Shown: in pieces, positions 43,640 through 55,070 of the stretch
Layout: the number at the start of each line of letters is the position of its first letter
How positions within the stretch are numbered: the first letter of the stretch is position 1
From: Xenorhabdus beddingii
GTDB taxonomy: Bacteria; Pseudomonadota; Gammaproteobacteria; Enterobacterales; Enterobacteriaceae
Length of the DNA stretch: 64,000 nucleotides
Direction of reading: 5' to 3'
Assembly (NCBI RefSeq): GCF_002127545.1
Contig: NZ_MUBK01000007.1
Location: 1-64,000, forward strand
Notes under the pieces: generated by a model
What the model saw: only the letters and a program-made list of their open reading frames with translations
Database searches by the model: none
What the model was told of the DNA's origin: nothing
Translations under genes and position numbers: made by a program

Positions 43640-45376
43640 ATGCGCTATTTGATTTACTGGATTATATTATGGCTTTCCGCTCCTGCCCTGGCGGATGAAA
43701 ACGCTGTTCCAGAATCCATGAAAACGATTTCAGAATCAACTCAAACGATCCCTGAATCCAGGACTGACCGCCCTGCGGAAAACCTGTCTTACGCCTCAAC
43801 CCATCCAAGACAGAGTGGTTTTATTTATTGTGTTAATGGCACCTTGAATACCTTTAATCCACAATTGAGTATCAGTGGACTGACGGTAGATACCCTTGCC
43901 GCACAAATCTACAATCGTCTGCTGGGCATCGATCCCCTTACCTATCGTCTGACTCCGGAGCTGGCTGCGAACTGGGAAGTGAGTGACCATGGAGCAACCT
44001 ATCGCTTTCACTTGCGTCATAATGTCTCTTTTCAAACAACGGACTGGTTTACCCCCACCCGTACCATGAACGCTGATGATGTGGTTTTCAGCTTCCGCCG
44101 CGTTTTCGACAAAACACATGATTATCATTATGTTAATGGCGGGCGTTACCCCTATTTTGATAGCTTGCAATTTGGCGATTCAGTACAGGATATTCGAAAA
44201 ATAGATCAGTATACCGTCGAATTTCGTCTTAAAGCCCCCGATGCTTCTTTCATCTGGCATCTGGCAACTTACTATGCGCCTATACTGTCTCAGGAATATG
44301 CCCAAAAATTGCGGCAGGCGAATCAACAGAGACAAATTGACTGGAAACCTGTAGGAACAGGGCCATTCATGCTGGAGGATTATCAGATGGAACAATTTAT
44401 CCGCCTTGTTCGTCATGATAACTATTGGAAAGGTAAACCACGCATGGAACAGGTTGTTATCGATACCGGAGCTGGCGGTACAGGCAGAATATCGAAACTG
44501 CTCACGGGTGAATGCGATGTCTTGGCCTATCCCGATGCCAATCAGTGGAATATGTTGCAAGATGATCCAAACCTGCGCCAGACATTGCGTTCAGGCATGA
44601 ACATCGCCTACCTTGCATTTAATACCAGCAAGCCACCGTTGGATAAGCTGGAAGTTCGTCAGGCCATTGCTTATGCCATCAATAACCAACGGCTGATGAA
44701 GTCCATTTATTATGGTACGGCTGAAACTGCGGCGTCGATTTTGCCACGCGCATCCTGGGCATATGATAACCGTGCCGAAATTACTGAATACGATCCTGAA
44801 AAATCCCGCAAGATGTTAGCTGAATTGGGATTAAACGGATTGGCGTTGACATTATGGGTTCCCACTGCGTCACAATCCTATAATCCAAGCCCGCTGAAAA
44901 TGGCCGAACTCATTCAGGCAGATCTGGCTCAAGTCGGGATTAAAATGGCGATCCGCCCGGTCGAAGGCCGTTACCAAGAAAATCAATTGATGGACAAAAC
45001 CCACGATATGACACTGGCGGGATGGTCTACTGACAGCAACGATCCCGATAGTTTTTTCCGTCCATTACTGAGTTGTGCTGCCATCGCTTCCCAAACTAAC
45101 CTAAGCCGCTGGTGTAACCCTGATTTCGATAATGCACTGCATCAGGCCCTGTTGAATCAGCAACTTGCTGCCCGCATTAAAAATTATCAAGTGGCACAAG
45201 AAATTCTTGCGCAGCAATTGCCGGTTCTTCCATTGGCTTATTCGATGCGTTTGCAGCTATTTCGTTATAACATTAAAGGATTGGTACTGAGTCCATTTGG
45301 CAATAGTCCTTTCGGCGGAGTTTACCGCGAACAGCAAGCCACCGTTCCTGATGAAAATAAAAAGGAAAGCAGATGA
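43640..45376 (+). CDS. sapA: SapA periplasmic peptide-binding protein
   Basis: A 578-residue SBP family 5 protein with signal peptide ([15 protein letters not shown]). It matches SapA ([51 protein letters not shown]). Sap genes confer resistance to host antimicrobial peptides in Salmonella and other bacteria, and SapABCDF also exports putrescine in E. coli. The mature N-terminus holds a short repetitive insert, [17 protein letters not shown], made of 21-base near repeats at 43712-43753. First gene of sapABCDF; overlaps sapB by four bases. Confidence 0.95.
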   Translation: MRYLIYWIILWLSAPALADENAVPESMKTISESTQTIPESRTDRPAENLSYASTHPRQSGFIYCVNGTLNTFNPQLSISGLTVDTLAAQIYNRLLGIDPLTYRLTPELAANWEVSDHGATYRFHLRHNVSFQTTDWFTPTRTMNADDVVFSFRRVFDKTHDYHYVNGGRYPYFDSLQFGDSVQDIRKIDQYTVEFRLKAPDASFIWHLATYYAPILSQEYAQKLRQANQQRQIDWKPVGTGPFMLEDYQMEQFIRLVRHDNYWKGKPRMEQVVIDTGAGGTGRISKLLTGECDVLAYPDANQWNMLQDDPNLRQTLRSGMNIAYLAFNTSKPPLDKLEVRQAIAYAINNQRLMKSIYYGTAETAASILPRASWAYDNRAEITEYDPEKSRKMLAELGLNGLALTLWVPTASQSYNPSPLKMAELIQADLAQVGIKMAIRPVEGRYQENQLMDKTHDMTLAGWSTDSNDPDSFFRPLLSCAAIASQTNLSRWCNPDFDNALHQALLNQQLAARIKNYQVAQEILAQQLPVLPLAYSMRLQLFRYNIKGLVLSPFGNSPFGGVYREQQATVPDENKKESR

Positions 45377-46338
45377 TTATTTATATTCTACGTCGTTTGC
45401 TGCTTCTGGTTGTGACGTTGTTTTTTCTTTCATTAATCAGTTTCAGCCTGATGTATTTCACTCCTCATGGTCCCTTGAGTGGTGCATCTCTGACCGATGC
45501 CGTTGTTCATTATTTCAGTGGATTGCTCCAATGGAATTTTGGCATTTCCAGCATTAATGGAGAGCTGATTATTGAACAGTTGTATGACGTTCTCCCTGCA
45601 ACCATGGAGCTTTGTATTCTCTCTTTTTCCGTGGCGTTGTTGGTCGGTATCCCCCTTGGGATTATCGCCGGGGTCTGGCGCAACAAAAAAGCAGATATCA
45701 TTATCAGCACACTTGCCCTGTGTGGTTTTTCCATCCCGGTTTTCTGGCTGGCTCTTTTGCTGACGCTGTTCTTTTCACTCCACTTGGGATGGTTACCGGT
45801 TTCAGGGCGATTTGATTTGCTCTATCGGATGGAACCCGTGACTGGCTCTGCCTTAGTTGATGCCTGGCTGTCAAAGGAACCTTATCGCAATGAGATGATC
45901 ATGAGCGTTATTCTGCATATGATCCTGCCTGTTATCACGCTGGCCGTTGCTCCCACCACTGAAGTCATTCGCTTGATGCGTAATAGTACTGAGGAAATAT
46001 CAGCCGCAAACTATATTAAATCCGCCGCAACACGCGGTTTATCACGGTTGACCATCATTCGCCGCCACCTACTGCATAATGCCTTGCCCCCCATTATTCC
46101 CAAATTGGGGTTACAATTTTCCACCATGCTTACATTGGCAATGGTGACAGAACAGGTCTTTAACTGGCCGGGTTTAGGGCGCTGGCTTATCAGTGCTATC
46201 CGCCAGCAGGATTATTCAGTCATTTCAGCGGGGGTTATGGTGATAGGCACGTTGGTTATTTCAGTGAATGTGCTGACCGATATTATCGGCGCGATGGCTA
46301 ATTCTCTGAAGCATAAGGAATGGTATGCCCTTAGATAA
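45373..46338 (+). CDS. sapB: SapB permease
   Basis: A 321-residue inner-membrane permease with about six transmembrane helices. It has the BPD-type loop with [19 protein letters not shown] and follows DppB/OppB family order. With SapC it forms the pore of the Sap transporter. It overlaps sapA by four bases and sapC by 14 bases, so the operon is tightly coupled. Confidence 0.95.
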   Translation: MIIYILRRLLLLVVTLFFLSLISFSLMYFTPHGPLSGASLTDAVVHYFSGLLQWNFGISSINGELIIEQLYDVLPATMELCILSFSVALLVGIPLGIIAGVWRNKKADIIISTLALCGFSIPVFWLALLLTLFFSLHLGWLPVSGRFDLLYRMEPVTGSALVDAWLSKEPYRNEMIMSVILHMILPVITLAVAPTTEVIRLMRNSTEEISAANYIKSAATRGLSRLTIIRRHLLHNALPPIIPKLGLQFSTMLTLAMVTEQVFNWPGLGRWLISAIRQQDYSVISAGVMVIGTLVISVNVLTDIIGAMANSLKHKEWYALR

Positions 46339-47212
46339 CTTTTACCAAGAAAAGAAAATGCCGTCGCCATTGAAAGTGATCTGGCGATTTTTCTGTGCTG
46401 ATATATTGGCAATGACGGGTTTTTATGGGGTACTGGTCTTAATTGCTTTGAGCTTGTTGGGAAGCTATCTCGCCCCCTATAAACTTGATCAGCAATTTAT
46501 GGATCAACTGATGCCACCTTCATGGTCGCACCACGGTAATGTCGCCTTTTTCCTCGGCACCGACGATCTTGGGCGGGATATTTTCAGCCGTCTGTTAATC
46601 GGCACATCTTCCACGTTCGGCGCTGCATTGGTTGTTACCGCTGCGGCTGCCGTTGTAGGATTAATCATCGGCAGTCTGGCGGGAATGACTCACGGATTCA
46701 GGTCTGCCATCCTGAACCATATTCTTGATACCTTACTCTCAATTCCTTCGCTGTTGCTGGCGATTATTGTCGTTGCTTTCGTTGGGGCCAGCCTGCAACA
46801 TGCCATGATAGCGGTCTGGCTGGCATTACTGCCAAGAATAGTGCGGACGATTTATACGGCTGTACATGACGAGTTGGATAAAGAGTACATCACCGCAGCA
46901 CGTCTGGATGGGGCATCAAATTACCATATTTTGCGCTATGCCATTATTCCAAATATCACTGCGGTGACGGTTATTGAGCTAACCCGTGCACTTTCCATTG
47001 CTATCCTTGATATTGCTGCTTTGGGATTTCTTGATCTTGGTGCACAACTGCCATCACCTGAATGGGGAGCCATGCTGGGAGATTCATTAGAATTGATCTA
47101 TGCTGCCCCCTGGACCGTTATGTTGCCGGGAGCCGCGATTATGCTCAGTGTTCTGTTGGTTAACCTACTGGGTGACGGGCTTCACCGCGCCATAAACGCA
47201 GGAGTCGAATAA
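46325..47212 (+). CDS. sapC: SapC permease
   Basis: A 295-residue permease of the OppC/DppC type, matching E. coli SapC ([52 protein letters not shown]-like end). The DPP-family EAA loop is [18 protein letters not shown]. The start lies inside the sapB gene end, and the stop shares bases with the sapD ATG (TAATG). Confidence 0.96.
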   Translation: MPLDNFYQEKKMPSPLKVIWRFFCADILAMTGFYGVLVLIALSLLGSYLAPYKLDQQFMDQLMPPSWSHHGNVAFFLGTDDLGRDIFSRLLIGTSSTFGAALVVTAAAAVVGLIIGSLAGMTHGFRSAILNHILDTLLSIPSLLLAIIVVAFVGASLQHAMIAVWLALLPRIVRTIYTAVHDELDKEYITAARLDGASNYHILRYAIIPNITAVTVIELTRALSIAILDIAALGFLDLGAQLPSPEWGAMLGDSLELIYAAPWTVMLPGAAIMLSVLLVNLLGDGLHRAINAGVE

Positions 47213-48204
47213 TGCCATTACTTGATATTCGAAACCTCACCATTGAATTCATGACGGCAGAGGGTCCCGTCAAGGCCGTTGACCGAATGAGTATTTCACT
47301 GACGGAAGGTGAAATCCTCGGTTTGGCTGGCGAATCAGGATCGGGTAAGAGTTTGATTGCCAAAGCGATATGTGGTGTTACAAAAGATAATCTTAACGTC
47401 ACCGCTGACCGTTTTCGCTTCAATGATATTGATTTATTGCGTCTGACACCACGGCAACGGCGTAAAGTGATTGGTCACAATATCTCAATGATTTTTCAGG
47501 AGCCTCAATCATGTCTCGATCCATCAGAAAATATCGGTAAACAGCTTATTCAAGCTATTCCAGGATGGACGTTTAAAGGCCGTTGGTGGCAGAGACTCAA
47601 CTGGCGAAAACGCCGGGCAATTGAACTTCTGCATCGTGTTGGCATTAAAGACCACAATGACATCATGCACAGTTATCCTTATGAGTTAACGGATGGCGAA
47701 TGTCAAAAAGTCATGATTGCCATTGCGCTGGCCAATCAACCCCGCTTGCTGATTGCCGATGAGCCAACCAATGCCATGGAGCCAACCACACAAGCCCAGA
47801 TATTCCGTTTGCTGTCGAGTTTAAATCAGAACAACAACATGACAATTCTGTTAATCAGTCATGATCTGCAAATGATGAGCAAACTGGTGAAACGCATCAA
47901 TGTACTCTATTGCGGTCAAACAGTGGAAAGTGCCACGCCTGATGAATTGCTGGTGAAACCTTATCATCCTTATACGCAAGCCCTGATCCGCTCAATCCCT
48001 GATTTTGGCAGTCCACTACCGCACAAAAGCCGGCTGAATACGCTACCCGGAGCTATCCCGTCACTGGAACATTTGCCGATAGGATGCCGTTTGGGACCAC
48101 GTTGTCCTTATGCACAGAAAACCTGCATTGCAACCCCCCGGTTACGGGTGATTAAAAACCACACATTCGCCTGCCACTTCCCCTTGAATATGGAGGAACC
48201 GTAA
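47212..48204 (+). CDS. sapD: SapD ATP-binding protein
   Basis: A 330-residue ABC ATPase with Walker [10 protein letters not shown], a modified signature [14 protein letters not shown] (canonical LSGGQ replaced by LTDGE, as in E. coli SapD), Walker [14 protein letters not shown], and an oligopeptide-type C-terminal extension with [14 protein letters not shown] (Fe-S-type cysteines of the oligo_HPY motif). It powers Sap transport and in E. coli also supports Trk potassium uptake. Confidence 0.96.
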   Translation: MPLLDIRNLTIEFMTAEGPVKAVDRMSISLTEGEILGLAGESGSGKSLIAKAICGVTKDNLNVTADRFRFNDIDLLRLTPRQRRKVIGHNISMIFQEPQSCLDPSENIGKQLIQAIPGWTFKGRWWQRLNWRKRRAIELLHRVGIKDHNDIMHSYPYELTDGECQKVMIAIALANQPRLLIADEPTNAMEPTTQAQIFRLLSSLNQNNNMTILLISHDLQMMSKLVKRINVLYCGQTVESATPDELLVKPYHPYTQALIRSIPDFGSPLPHKSRLNTLPGAIPSLEHLPIGCRLGPRCPYAQKTCIATPRLRVIKNHTFACHFPLNMEEP

Positions 48205-49014
48205 GTGGTTGATACATTACTGGAAGTAAAAAACCTGACTAAAACATTTCGCTATCGAACCGGGCTATTTCGCCGCCATCATCTCGATGCAGTAAAACCC
48301 GTGAGCTTTACTTTACAGTCTAAAAAAACACTGGCCATTATTGGCGCAAATGGTTCCGGCAAATCCACGCTGGCGAGAATGTTATCGGGGGTTATCGAAC
48401 CGACTTCGGGTGAAATCCTGATTAACAGCCACAAGCTGGCTTATGGTGATTACAGTTACCGCAGCCAACTTATTCGCATGATTTTTCAGGATCCCAGCAC
48501 TTCATTGAATCCTCGTCAACGCATTGGTCAGATTCTGGATATGCCACTAATCCTGAATACCGAACTGTCTCCTTCCGAGCGGGAGAAACGAATCAACCAA
48601 ACCCTGCGCCAAGTGGGTTTATTGCCAGACCACGCCAACCATTATCCACATATGCTGGCATCAGGACAGAAACAGCGGGTGGCCCTGGCCCGCTCTCTGA
48701 TATTGCAGCCACAAATCATCGTTGCAGACGAAGCATTGGCTTCCCTTGATATGTCGATGCGCTCTCAAATCATCAACCTGATGCTGGAATTACAAGAACA
48801 ACACGGTATTTCTTATATCTATGTCACTCAACATCTCGGTATGATGAAACATATCAGTGATCAGGTACTGGTAATGCATCAAGGCGAAGTTGTAGAGCGT
48901 GGTAATACAGCGGAGGTACTGGCTTCTCCCCTGCATGATATTACACGCAAATTGATAGCCAGCCATTTTGGTGAAGCCCTGTCCGCTGAAGCATGGCGTC
49001 AGGATCTCACCTGA
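48205..49014 (+). CDS. sapF: SapF ATP-binding protein
   Basis: A 269-residue ABC ATPase, with Walker A GANGSGKST, signature LASGQKQRVALA and Walker B IIVADEALASLD. It starts with GTG directly behind the sapD stop, so translation depends on coupling. It forms the ATPase heterodimer with SapD. Right after its stop, a 15-base unit GTTTTAATTGCTGAA is repeated in tandem. Confidence 0.95.
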   Translation: MVDTLLEVKNLTKTFRYRTGLFRRHHLDAVKPVSFTLQSKKTLAIIGANGSGKSTLARMLSGVIEPTSGEILINSHKLAYGDYSYRSQLIRMIFQDPSTSLNPRQRIGQILDMPLILNTELSPSEREKRINQTLRQVGLLPDHANHYPHMLASGQKQRVALARSLILQPQIIVADEALASLDMSMRSQIINLMLELQEQHGISYIYVTQHLGMMKHISDQVLVMHQGEVVERGNTAEVLASPLHDITRKLIASHFGEALSAEAWRQDLT

Positions 49015-49015
49015 T

Positions 49016-49055
49016 GTTTTAATTGCTGAAGTTTTAATTGCTGAAGTTTTAATTG
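49016..49055 (+). repeat. 15-bp tandem repeat after sapF stop
   Basis: GTTTTAATTGCTGAA is present twice and then for ten further bases, starting one base after the sapF stop codon. Confidence 0.9.
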
Positions 49056-49227
49056 GATATATTTTATTCACTGATCGGAACAGAAGGGGAAACTCACCAC
49101 ATTTCTCTCCGGCGTGGTAGAATTGTCCCCGTTAATTAACAATAAACACTATGGTCATGTTAGGTAGATTATTTTTGTTACTCATGACTATGAGGGTTTG
49201 ATCATAAAGAACAATAAGGATACTGCT

Positions 49228-50016
49228 ATGGGTTTCATGACCGGCAAGCGCATTCTCATCACTGGTGTCGCCAGCAAACTGTCTATCGCTTATGGGATTG
49301 CCAAGGCAATGCGCGAACAAGGTGCAGAGCTGGCTTTCACCTATCAAAATGACAAATTGAAACCTCGTGTTGAAGAATTCGCTGCTTCATTGAATTCGAA
49401 TATCGTTCTGCCGTGTGACGTGGCTGAAGACGAAAGTATCGATGCACTGTTCGTTGAATTAGGTAAAGTATGGCCTAAGTTCGACGGGTTCGTTCACTCT
49501 ATCGGTTATGCTCCCGCCGATCAGCTTGATGGCGATTATGTGAATGCCGTCAGCCGTGAAGGCTTCAAAATTGCACATGATATCAGTGCATACAGTTTTG
49601 TTGCGATGGCAAAAGCATGCCGTGAAATGCTGAACCCTAATTCAGCCCTGCTGACCCTGAGCTATTTGGGTGCAGAACGTGCAATTCCTAACTATAACGT
49701 CATGGGTCTGGCGAAAGCCTCCCTGGAAGCAAACGTTCGTTATATGGCAAATGCAATGGGTGTCGAAGGCATTCGCGTTAACGGGATCTCTGCCGGGCCA
49801 ATCCGCACGCTGGCCGCTTCCGGCATCAAGGACTTCCGTAAAATGCTGGCTCATTGCGAAGCCGTCACACCGATTCGCCGTACTGTAACCACAGAAGATG
49901 TCGGTAATGCCGCCGCATTCCTGTGCTCCGATCTGGCTGGTGGTGTTACAGGTGAAATTTTGCACGTTGACGGTGGCTTCAGCATTGCTGCCATGAACGA
50001 GTTGGAATTGAAATAA
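49228..50016 (+). CDS. fabI: enoyl-[acyl-carrier-protein] reductase FabI
   Basis: A 262-residue short-chain dehydrogenase-type enoyl-ACP reductase, the same length as E. coli FabI. Catalytic residues Tyr156 and Lys163 ([11 protein letters not shown]) are present, and Gly93 (SIGYAP), the triclosan-sensitivity position, is unchanged. It performs the NADH-dependent last step of fatty-acid elongation. AAGGA lies before the ATG at 49228; a longer frame starting at 49198 adds 10 residues not found in the family. Confidence 0.97.
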   Translation: MGFMTGKRILITGVASKLSIAYGIAKAMREQGAELAFTYQNDKLKPRVEEFAASLNSNIVLPCDVAEDESIDALFVELGKVWPKFDGFVHSIGYAPADQLDGDYVNAVSREGFKIAHDISAYSFVAMAKACREMLNPNSALLTLSYLGAERAIPNYNVMGLAKASLEANVRYMANAMGVEGIRVNGISAGPIRTLAASGIKDFRKMLAHCEAVTPIRRTVTTEDVGNAAAFLCSDLAGGVTGEILHVDGGFSIAAMNELELK

Positions 50017-50023
50017 GTTCAAT

Positions 50024-50058
50024 ATATCCCCCGTGGATTTCAAATCCATGGGGGATAT
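50024..50058. terminator. hairpin between convergent fabI and pdxY
   Basis: A near-perfect 16-bp inverted repeat with arms starting ATATCCCCCGTGGATT and a three-base loop. It lacks a long T tract on either strand but sits in the 54-base convergent gap, so it should act on both transcripts. Confidence 0.68.
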
Positions 50059-50070
50059 CATCTTAACCAA

Positions 50071-50949
50071 TCAATCAATTTGTGATGCACTGAATTGATG
50101 GGTTGGTTTTACTATCTTATCTTGTGCAGCAACGAGTTGTAATTCAAACTCCCCACTCTTTTGAGTTTCCAACATGACTTCATAAACTGCGGCGGCAATA
50201 TGCTCCAATGCCGCTTGCAATGCTGCATTTGTCAAAGAGGGATTTTTCAATAGATTGACCAGAAATAAACCACTGGTTAGGTCACCGACACCAACGGGTT
50301 GACGTACTCCCGTATCAATCAAAGGACGACTAATATGCCAGCTATGTTCTTTAGTCACTAAAAGCATTTCAAAACAATCTGTTTGGTAACCGGCACGGCT
50401 TAGGTGCTTAACTAACACAATCTTAGGGCCTTTCTCACATAACTCACGCGCTGCGGATATCGCTTGTTCTACGTTTTCAATTTTCCGCATGGTCAGTGTT
50501 TCAAGCTCCAGCAAATTAGGTGCAATGATATCACTGACAGGCAATGCCTTTTCACAAAGAAATTCAGCCACACCCGGTGCGACGATACATCCTTTTTCTG
50601 GATGCCCCATGACAGGGTCACAGAAATACCAGGCTTCGGGATTAGCTTGCTTAACCTGCTTCACAATATCAAGGATACAATGTCCCTGCTCCGCAGAGCC
50701 GATATAGCCACTCAGAACAGCATCACAAGATGACAATTTATGAATTTCACTAATTCCCTGTGCAATTTCAGTCAGGTGTTCTGGTGGCATGACACATCCA
50801 CGCCATTGAGGATATTGAGTGTGGTTAGAAAATTGAACCGTATTTAATGGCCATACGTTCACTCCCATACGACTCATTGGAAAAACAGCCGCGCTGTTTC
50901 CCGCATGACCAAAGACGACATGAGATTGAATTGAAAGAACATTTTTCAT
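50071..50949 (-). CDS. pdxY: pyridoxal kinase PdxY
   Basis: A 292-residue ribokinase-like pyridoxal kinase ([20 protein letters not shown] at the start, [16 protein letters not shown], and the catalytic [10 protein letters not shown] with the aspartate of GDxxSG/T type). It phosphorylates pyridoxal in vitamin B6 salvage. It follows tyrS on the same strand as in E. coli (pdxH-tyrS-pdxY), but a 209-bp palindromic element and a hairpin lie between tyrS and pdxY. Confidence 0.96.
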   Translation of the reverse strand: MKNVLSIQSHVVFGHAGNSAAVFPMSRMGVNVWPLNTVQFSNHTQYPQWRGCVMPPEHLTEIAQGISEIHKLSSCDAVLSGYIGSAEQGHCILDIVKQVKQANPEAWYFCDPVMGHPEKGCIVAPGVAEFLCEKALPVSDIIAPNLLELETLTMRKIENVEQAISAARELCEKGPKIVLVKHLSRAGYQTDCFEMLLVTKEHSWHISRPLIDTGVRQPVGVGDLTSGLFLVNLLKNPSLTNAALQAALEHIAAAVYEVMLETQKSGEFELQLVAAQDKIVKPTHQFSASQID

Positions 50950-51019
50950 TATAAGACCTAGTTTATTATTTTAAGATCCATGAATAGCTGACAAAAATAA
51001 AGATGTCAGATAATTAAAA

Positions 51020-51037
51020 GGCAACATCATTGTTGCC
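51020..51037 (-). terminator. hairpin upstream of pdxY, end of tyrS transcript
   Basis: GGCAACA/TGTTGCC with a four-base loop; on the minus strand it is followed by TTTTAATTA. Possible terminator or attenuator between tyrS and pdxY. Confidence 0.6.
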
Positions 51038-51053
51038 CTTTAATAACATCTTT

Positions 51054-51262
51054 ATACCCGTCATACTTCAAGCTGCCTCTTTGTTGGCTACGCTCACTCA
51101 CCCCGGTCACCGTTCTTATAAACATAGAGTGATCTATGCTCCCGGGGATTACTGAGAGGCTCCTGCCTCTCACCGGAGGCCAGCCTTTGGCTGGGCAAAT
51201 TCGTTCCCGACGAATTTGTCGCTCCCTTGCCGCCGCGATGCAACTCGAATTATTTTGGGTAT
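51054..51262. repeat. palindromic miniature repeat, long form (209 bp), downstream of tyrS
   Basis: Terminal inverted repeats ATACCCGTCATACTTCAAG and, on the other strand, ATACCCAAAATAATTCGAG. It shares both ends with the 140-bp copy at 52575 but carries about 70 extra bases holding three successive hairpins: 51154-51171 (GAGAGGC stem), 51180-51194 (CCAGCC stem) and 51196-51218 (CAAATTCGT stem, nine perfect pairs). It ends five bases from the tyrS stop codon. Confidence 0.88.
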
Positions 51263-51267
51263 ATGAA

Positions 51268-52539
51268 TTATTTCCAGTCGATGAGGCAATAATGTTTTTT
51301 ACCACGACGCAACAAAGTGTAACGCCCAAACAAACGGTCATCGCCCGTAAATGTGTACATAGGCTCAGATTGTTTTTCACCATTGATGGAAACGGCATTA
51401 GAACTGATCATAGTACGGGCTTGCCCACGGGATGGAACAAACTCAGCAGAAACCAGGGCTTGTTGCAAATCAGCCCCATTTTCCAGTTCAATAGCTGGCA
51501 TACCATCCTGAGCCAATTGTGCAAAATCATCTTCGGTCAAATCAGCAACGCTGCCGGAAAATAAACTTTCAGTAATGCGCTTCGCCGCAGCAAGACCGAC
51601 TTCTCCATGTACCAATTTGGTGACTTGTTCTGCCAGTACATATTGGGCACGTGGGGCTTTACCACTATTCTTGTCTTCTTCTTCCAGTGCATTGATTTCT
51701 TCAATGCTCATGAAAGTAAAGAATTTCAGGAAACGGTAAACATCTGCATCTGCTGTGTTAATCCAGAACTGGTAAAATTTGTATGGGCTGGTTCTCTTCG
51801 GATCTAACCAAACTGCCCCGCCTTCAGTCTTACCAAATTTAGTTCCATCCGACTTAGTGATCAGTGGAACAGTCATGCCAAACACTTGTTTCTGGTGTAA
51901 GCGACGAGTCAAATCGATACCTGAAGTAATGTTACCCCACTGATCTGAACCACCGATCTGTAACTCAACACCATATTTTCCATTCAAGTTAGCAAAGTCA
52001 TAGGACTGCAACAGGTTATAAGAAAATTCGGTGTAGGAAATACCAACATCATCACGATTTAGACGTTGTTTCACCGCTTCTTTGTTGATCATCTGATTAA
52101 CGGAAAAATGCTTACCAATATCACGCAGGAAAGCCAGTACATCCATTTGACCAAACCAATCATAGTTATTGGCTAACTCAGCACCATTTTCACCTTCAAA
52201 ACTAAGGAATGGTGAAACCTGTTTGCGAATTTTCTCAACCCATTCATTGACTGTTTCTTCTGTGTTTAATTTGCGTTCGGTTGCTTTAAAGCTAGGATCG
52301 CCAATCAAACCTGTCGCACCACCGACCAACGCAATAGGCTTATGCCCAGCAAGTTGGAATCGTTTTAAACACAGCAAGGGAACCAGATGGCCCAAATGCA
52401 AGCTGTCAGCGGTAGGATCGAAGCCACAATAGAGAGAAACCGGACCTTGCGCCAGTCTCTCAGCTAACGCCTCTTCATCCGTTACCTGGGCAACAAGGCC
52501 CCGCTCTTGCAGTTGTTTAATCAGGTTATTGCTAGACAT
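51268..52539 (-). CDS. tyrS: tyrosyl-tRNA synthetase
   Basis: A 423-residue class I aminoacyl-tRNA synthetase, the same size as E. coli TyrS. HIGH-type motif is in [14 protein letters not shown] and KMSKS-type in [13 protein letters not shown]; the C-terminal S4 RNA-binding domain has [20 protein letters not shown]. It charges tRNA-Tyr. The ATG at 52539 has GGAG upstream; an in-frame ATG four codons earlier is less likely. Both sides of the gene carry a copy of the same palindromic repeat. Confidence 0.97.
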   Translation of the reverse strand: MSSNNLIKQLQERGLVAQVTDEEALAERLAQGPVSLYCGFDPTADSLHLGHLVPLLCLKRFQLAGHKPIALVGGATGLIGDPSFKATERKLNTEETVNEWVEKIRKQVSPFLSFEGENGAELANNYDWFGQMDVLAFLRDIGKHFSVNQMINKEAVKQRLNRDDVGISYTEFSYNLLQSYDFANLNGKYGVELQIGGSDQWGNITSGIDLTRRLHQKQVFGMTVPLITKSDGTKFGKTEGGAVWLDPKRTSPYKFYQFWINTADADVYRFLKFFTFMSIEEINALEEEDKNSGKAPRAQYVLAEQVTKLVHGEVGLAAAKRITESLFSGSVADLTEDDFAQLAQDGMPAIELENGADLQQALVSAEFVPSRGQARTMISSNAVSINGEKQSEPMYTFTGDDRLFGRYTLLRRGKKHYCLIDWK

Positions 52540-52574
52540 TAATGACTCCATCGGTTTGTATTCTTTACCTATAT

Positions 52575-52714
52575 ATACCCGTCATACTTCAAGCTGCCTC
52601 TTTGTTGGCTGCGCTCACTCACCCCGGTCACCATTCTTATAAACATAGAGTGATCTATGCTCCCGGGGATGAGCTCCCTTGCCGCCGCGATGCAACTCGA
52701 ATTATTTTGGGTAT
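52575..52714. repeat. palindromic miniature repeat, short form (140 bp), upstream of tyrS
   Basis: Same terminal inverted repeats (ATACCCGTCATACTTCAAG; ATACCCAAAATAATTCGAG) and nearly identical body to the 51054-51262 copy, without the three-hairpin module. It lies 35 bases upstream of the tyrS start, within its promoter/leader. Confidence 0.9.
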
Positions 52715-52800
52715 ACTTATATAAGTATCTCGTTATAAATCACGTGCTATAGCATAAAACGCCCGTAATATAAGTGCCAGTATTAAAAACGGTAATTATC

Positions 52801-52853
52801 TCCGTCGTCTTTCAAGTTGCAGCTTGGTTGGCTGCATCTTGAAAATCATCGGG
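52801..52853. repeat. palindromic miniature repeat, copy B, near pdxH end
   Basis: A 35-bp core hairpin at 52810-52844 (TTTCAAG..CTTGAAA outer stem, GCAGC/GCTGC inner stem) flanked by CCGTCGTC and ATCATCGGG. It is 32/35 identical to copy A at 25919-25953 in the opposite orientation. Confidence 0.8.
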
Positions 52854-52917
52854 TTTCATCCGGTACAAGGCATTCAGTATAAAGCCGCGATGTCGTTAAA
52901 GCGCCAAGCGATCGGTG

Positions 52918-53571
52918 TTAAGGCGCCAAACGATCGACATGCCATTCCTCACCTTCACGCTGATACAGAAAACGATCATGAAGACGATGAGCGCCTCCCT
53001 GCCAGAATTCCACCGAATCAAATTTGACTCTGAATCCCCCCCAAAAACTGGGCAAAGGAACTTCCCCATTCTGGAACTTCTGCTTCAACTCTAAAAACTT
53101 ACCTTCCAAAATACCTCTTGCAGAAACCCGTGAAGATTGCTGGGAAGCCCAAGCTGCAATTTGGCTATCTCTTGGACGGCTATGGAAATATTTTACTACT
53201 TCAGTCGGAGACAATTTTTCTGCCTTACCGAGAAAACTGACCTGCCTTTCCAGTTGATACCACGGAAAATGGAGACTGATCCGATTATTCTGGGCCAGAT
53301 GTTTCGCCTTACGGCTGCCAAGGTTGGTATAAAAAATTAGGCTGTGAGCGTCAAAATGCTTTAATAGAACAATACGCTGGTAAGGCTGACCGTGCTCATC
53401 TACCGTGGCGATACACATTGCTGTCGGATCGCTGAGTTTGGCCTCACACGCCTGTTTGAACCAACGTTCAAAAAGTTCAATGGGTTCTTGAGTAAGATCT
53501 TTGCGCCTTAACCCACCACGTATATATTCGCGACGCAGTTCCGCAATAGCGGTTTCATTATGTTCTGACAT
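52918..53571 (-). CDS. pdxH: pyridoxine/pyridoxamine 5'-phosphate oxidase
   Basis: A 217-residue FMN-dependent oxidase, matching E. coli PdxH ([45 protein letters not shown], and the end [18 protein letters not shown]). It makes pyridoxal 5'-phosphate, last step of B6 synthesis and salvage. It precedes tyrS and pdxY on the same strand, the conserved order, though two palindromic repeats separate it from tyrS. Confidence 0.97.
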   Translation of the reverse strand: MSEHNETAIAELRREYIRGGLRRKDLTQEPIELFERWFKQACEAKLSDPTAMCIATVDEHGQPYQRIVLLKHFDAHSLIFYTNLGSRKAKHLAQNNRISLHFPWYQLERQVSFLGKAEKLSPTEVVKYFHSRPRDSQIAAWASQQSSRVSARGILEGKFLELKQKFQNGEVPLPSFWGGFRVKFDSVEFWQGGAHRLHDRFLYQREGEEWHVDRLAP

Positions 53572-53623
53572 TTCTCATTCTCGATTTTTCATATAGCCAT
53601 CATAAATAGCGTCCAACTGATTT

Positions 53624-54736
53624 TCATTCGCTAACTACGGGGTAAATTGCCCCTAAAATCGTTTCCCTGTCAGCTCCCGTTACTGATGGCAGATTACCTG
53701 ACAATCCAGACATAGTACGAAATGCCAACCAAGCAAATGCCAACGCTTCCATGTCATCACCACTCAATCCATATTTGTCTGTCGTCGCCACTTCAGAGTC
53801 CGGCAATAAAGCGGATAACCGACTCATCACAAGTGGGTTTCTTGCACCACCACCACAAACCAAAAGGCGATCGCATCCACCACTCAACACAACCTGTTGA
53901 GCAATACTTACAGCCGTTAATTCAGCCAGCGTTGCCTGAACATCCACGGGAACAATTTCAGGGAAGTCTGCCAGCTGTTTTTCCAACCACGCCATATTAA
54001 AGTATTCACGTCCTGTGCTCTTTGGTGCGGTGCGTGCAAAATAGGGATCAGAAAGCATTTTCAGGAGCAAGGATTCATTGACATTACCTTCACGCGCCCA
54101 TAACGCATTTTTGTCATAAGGTATTTGCTTATGTCGCCATACCCAGGCATCCATCAACATGTTTCCAGGCCCAGTATCATACCCTTTAACCGCAGAATCA
54201 GGCAGAAGCGCGGAGATATTCGCAATTCCACCAATATTCAAAATAATACGCCTCTCGGTCGGGTGACCCAATACAGCCATATGGAATGCAGGTACCAGAG
54301 GCGCTCCTTGGCCACCATAAGCCATATCACGTCGCCTGAAATCACCTACGGTTGTAATATTGGTCAGTGCGGCAACACGATTATTGTCACCGATTTGCAT
54401 GGTAAACGGTTTTTCGCCATCTGGCTCATGCCATACTGTCTGCCCATGGCACCCGATTGCAGTAACATCATTCGCAGTCAACCCCGCTTTATCCAGCAGA
54501 CCCTGCACTGATTCCGCAAAAAGAGTGCCAAGCTCATAATCAAATCTTCCTACCATTGATAATGTCGTTTGCTGCCCCTGACAGATGGAAAGCAATTTTT
54601 GTTTTAGTTCTTGCGGGAAAGGATGGTTATAACTCACTTGCTGAGTAACCGCTTTATCACTAATTTCCGCCAGAATAACATCAACACCATCCATGCTGGT
54701 GCCAGACATCACACCAATATAACGCCCTGACTTCAT
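53624..54736 (-). CDS. anmK: anhydro-N-acetylmuramic acid kinase
   Basis: A 370-residue ASKHA-fold kinase starting [20 protein letters not shown] and ending near [15 protein letters not shown]. It converts 1,6-anhydro-MurNAc to MurNAc-6-phosphate in murein recycling. The ATG at 54736 follows AGGGG; the open frame extends 21 codons further without a ribosome site. It lies upstream of pdxH on the same strand, as in E. coli. Confidence 0.96.
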   Translation of the reverse strand: MKSGRYIGVMSGTSMDGVDVILAEISDKAVTQQVSYNHPFPQELKQKLLSICQGQQTTLSMVGRFDYELGTLFAESVQGLLDKAGLTANDVTAIGCHGQTVWHEPDGEKPFTMQIGDNNRVAALTNITTVGDFRRRDMAYGGQGAPLVPAFHMAVLGHPTERRIILNIGGIANISALLPDSAVKGYDTGPGNMLMDAWVWRHKQIPYDKNALWAREGNVNESLLLKMLSDPYFARTAPKSTGREYFNMAWLEKQLADFPEIVPVDVQATLAELTAVSIAQQVVLSGGCDRLLVCGGGARNPLVMSRLSALLPDSEVATTDKYGLSGDDMEALAFAWLAFRTMSGLSGNLPSVTGADRETILGAIYPVVSE

Positions 54737-55070
54737 AAATATTCCCCTATTAAAGAATGGATTACATTTAATCTTGAGTAAACTATAAAACACATCCATT
54801 CGGCTATATATGTTTAATGATCATTATCAGGGATAAAATCTGAGTTTTGGAAAGCTCTTCACAAAACATGCTAGACTCTTGGTCAGGAATTATTCCTTTC
54901 AGAGTTGTTCGTGAGCACTTATTATATATGTAGATATGAGTCATTAGTGGCCGACAGATTTATTATTCCCGCTACTAACAATAGTATCCGCTACGAACAA
55001 GAGTAGCTGAATGCTTGATTATCGATTTATTATCAAGCGCCCCTATCAGGCAGTAAAATTAGGAGTGACT

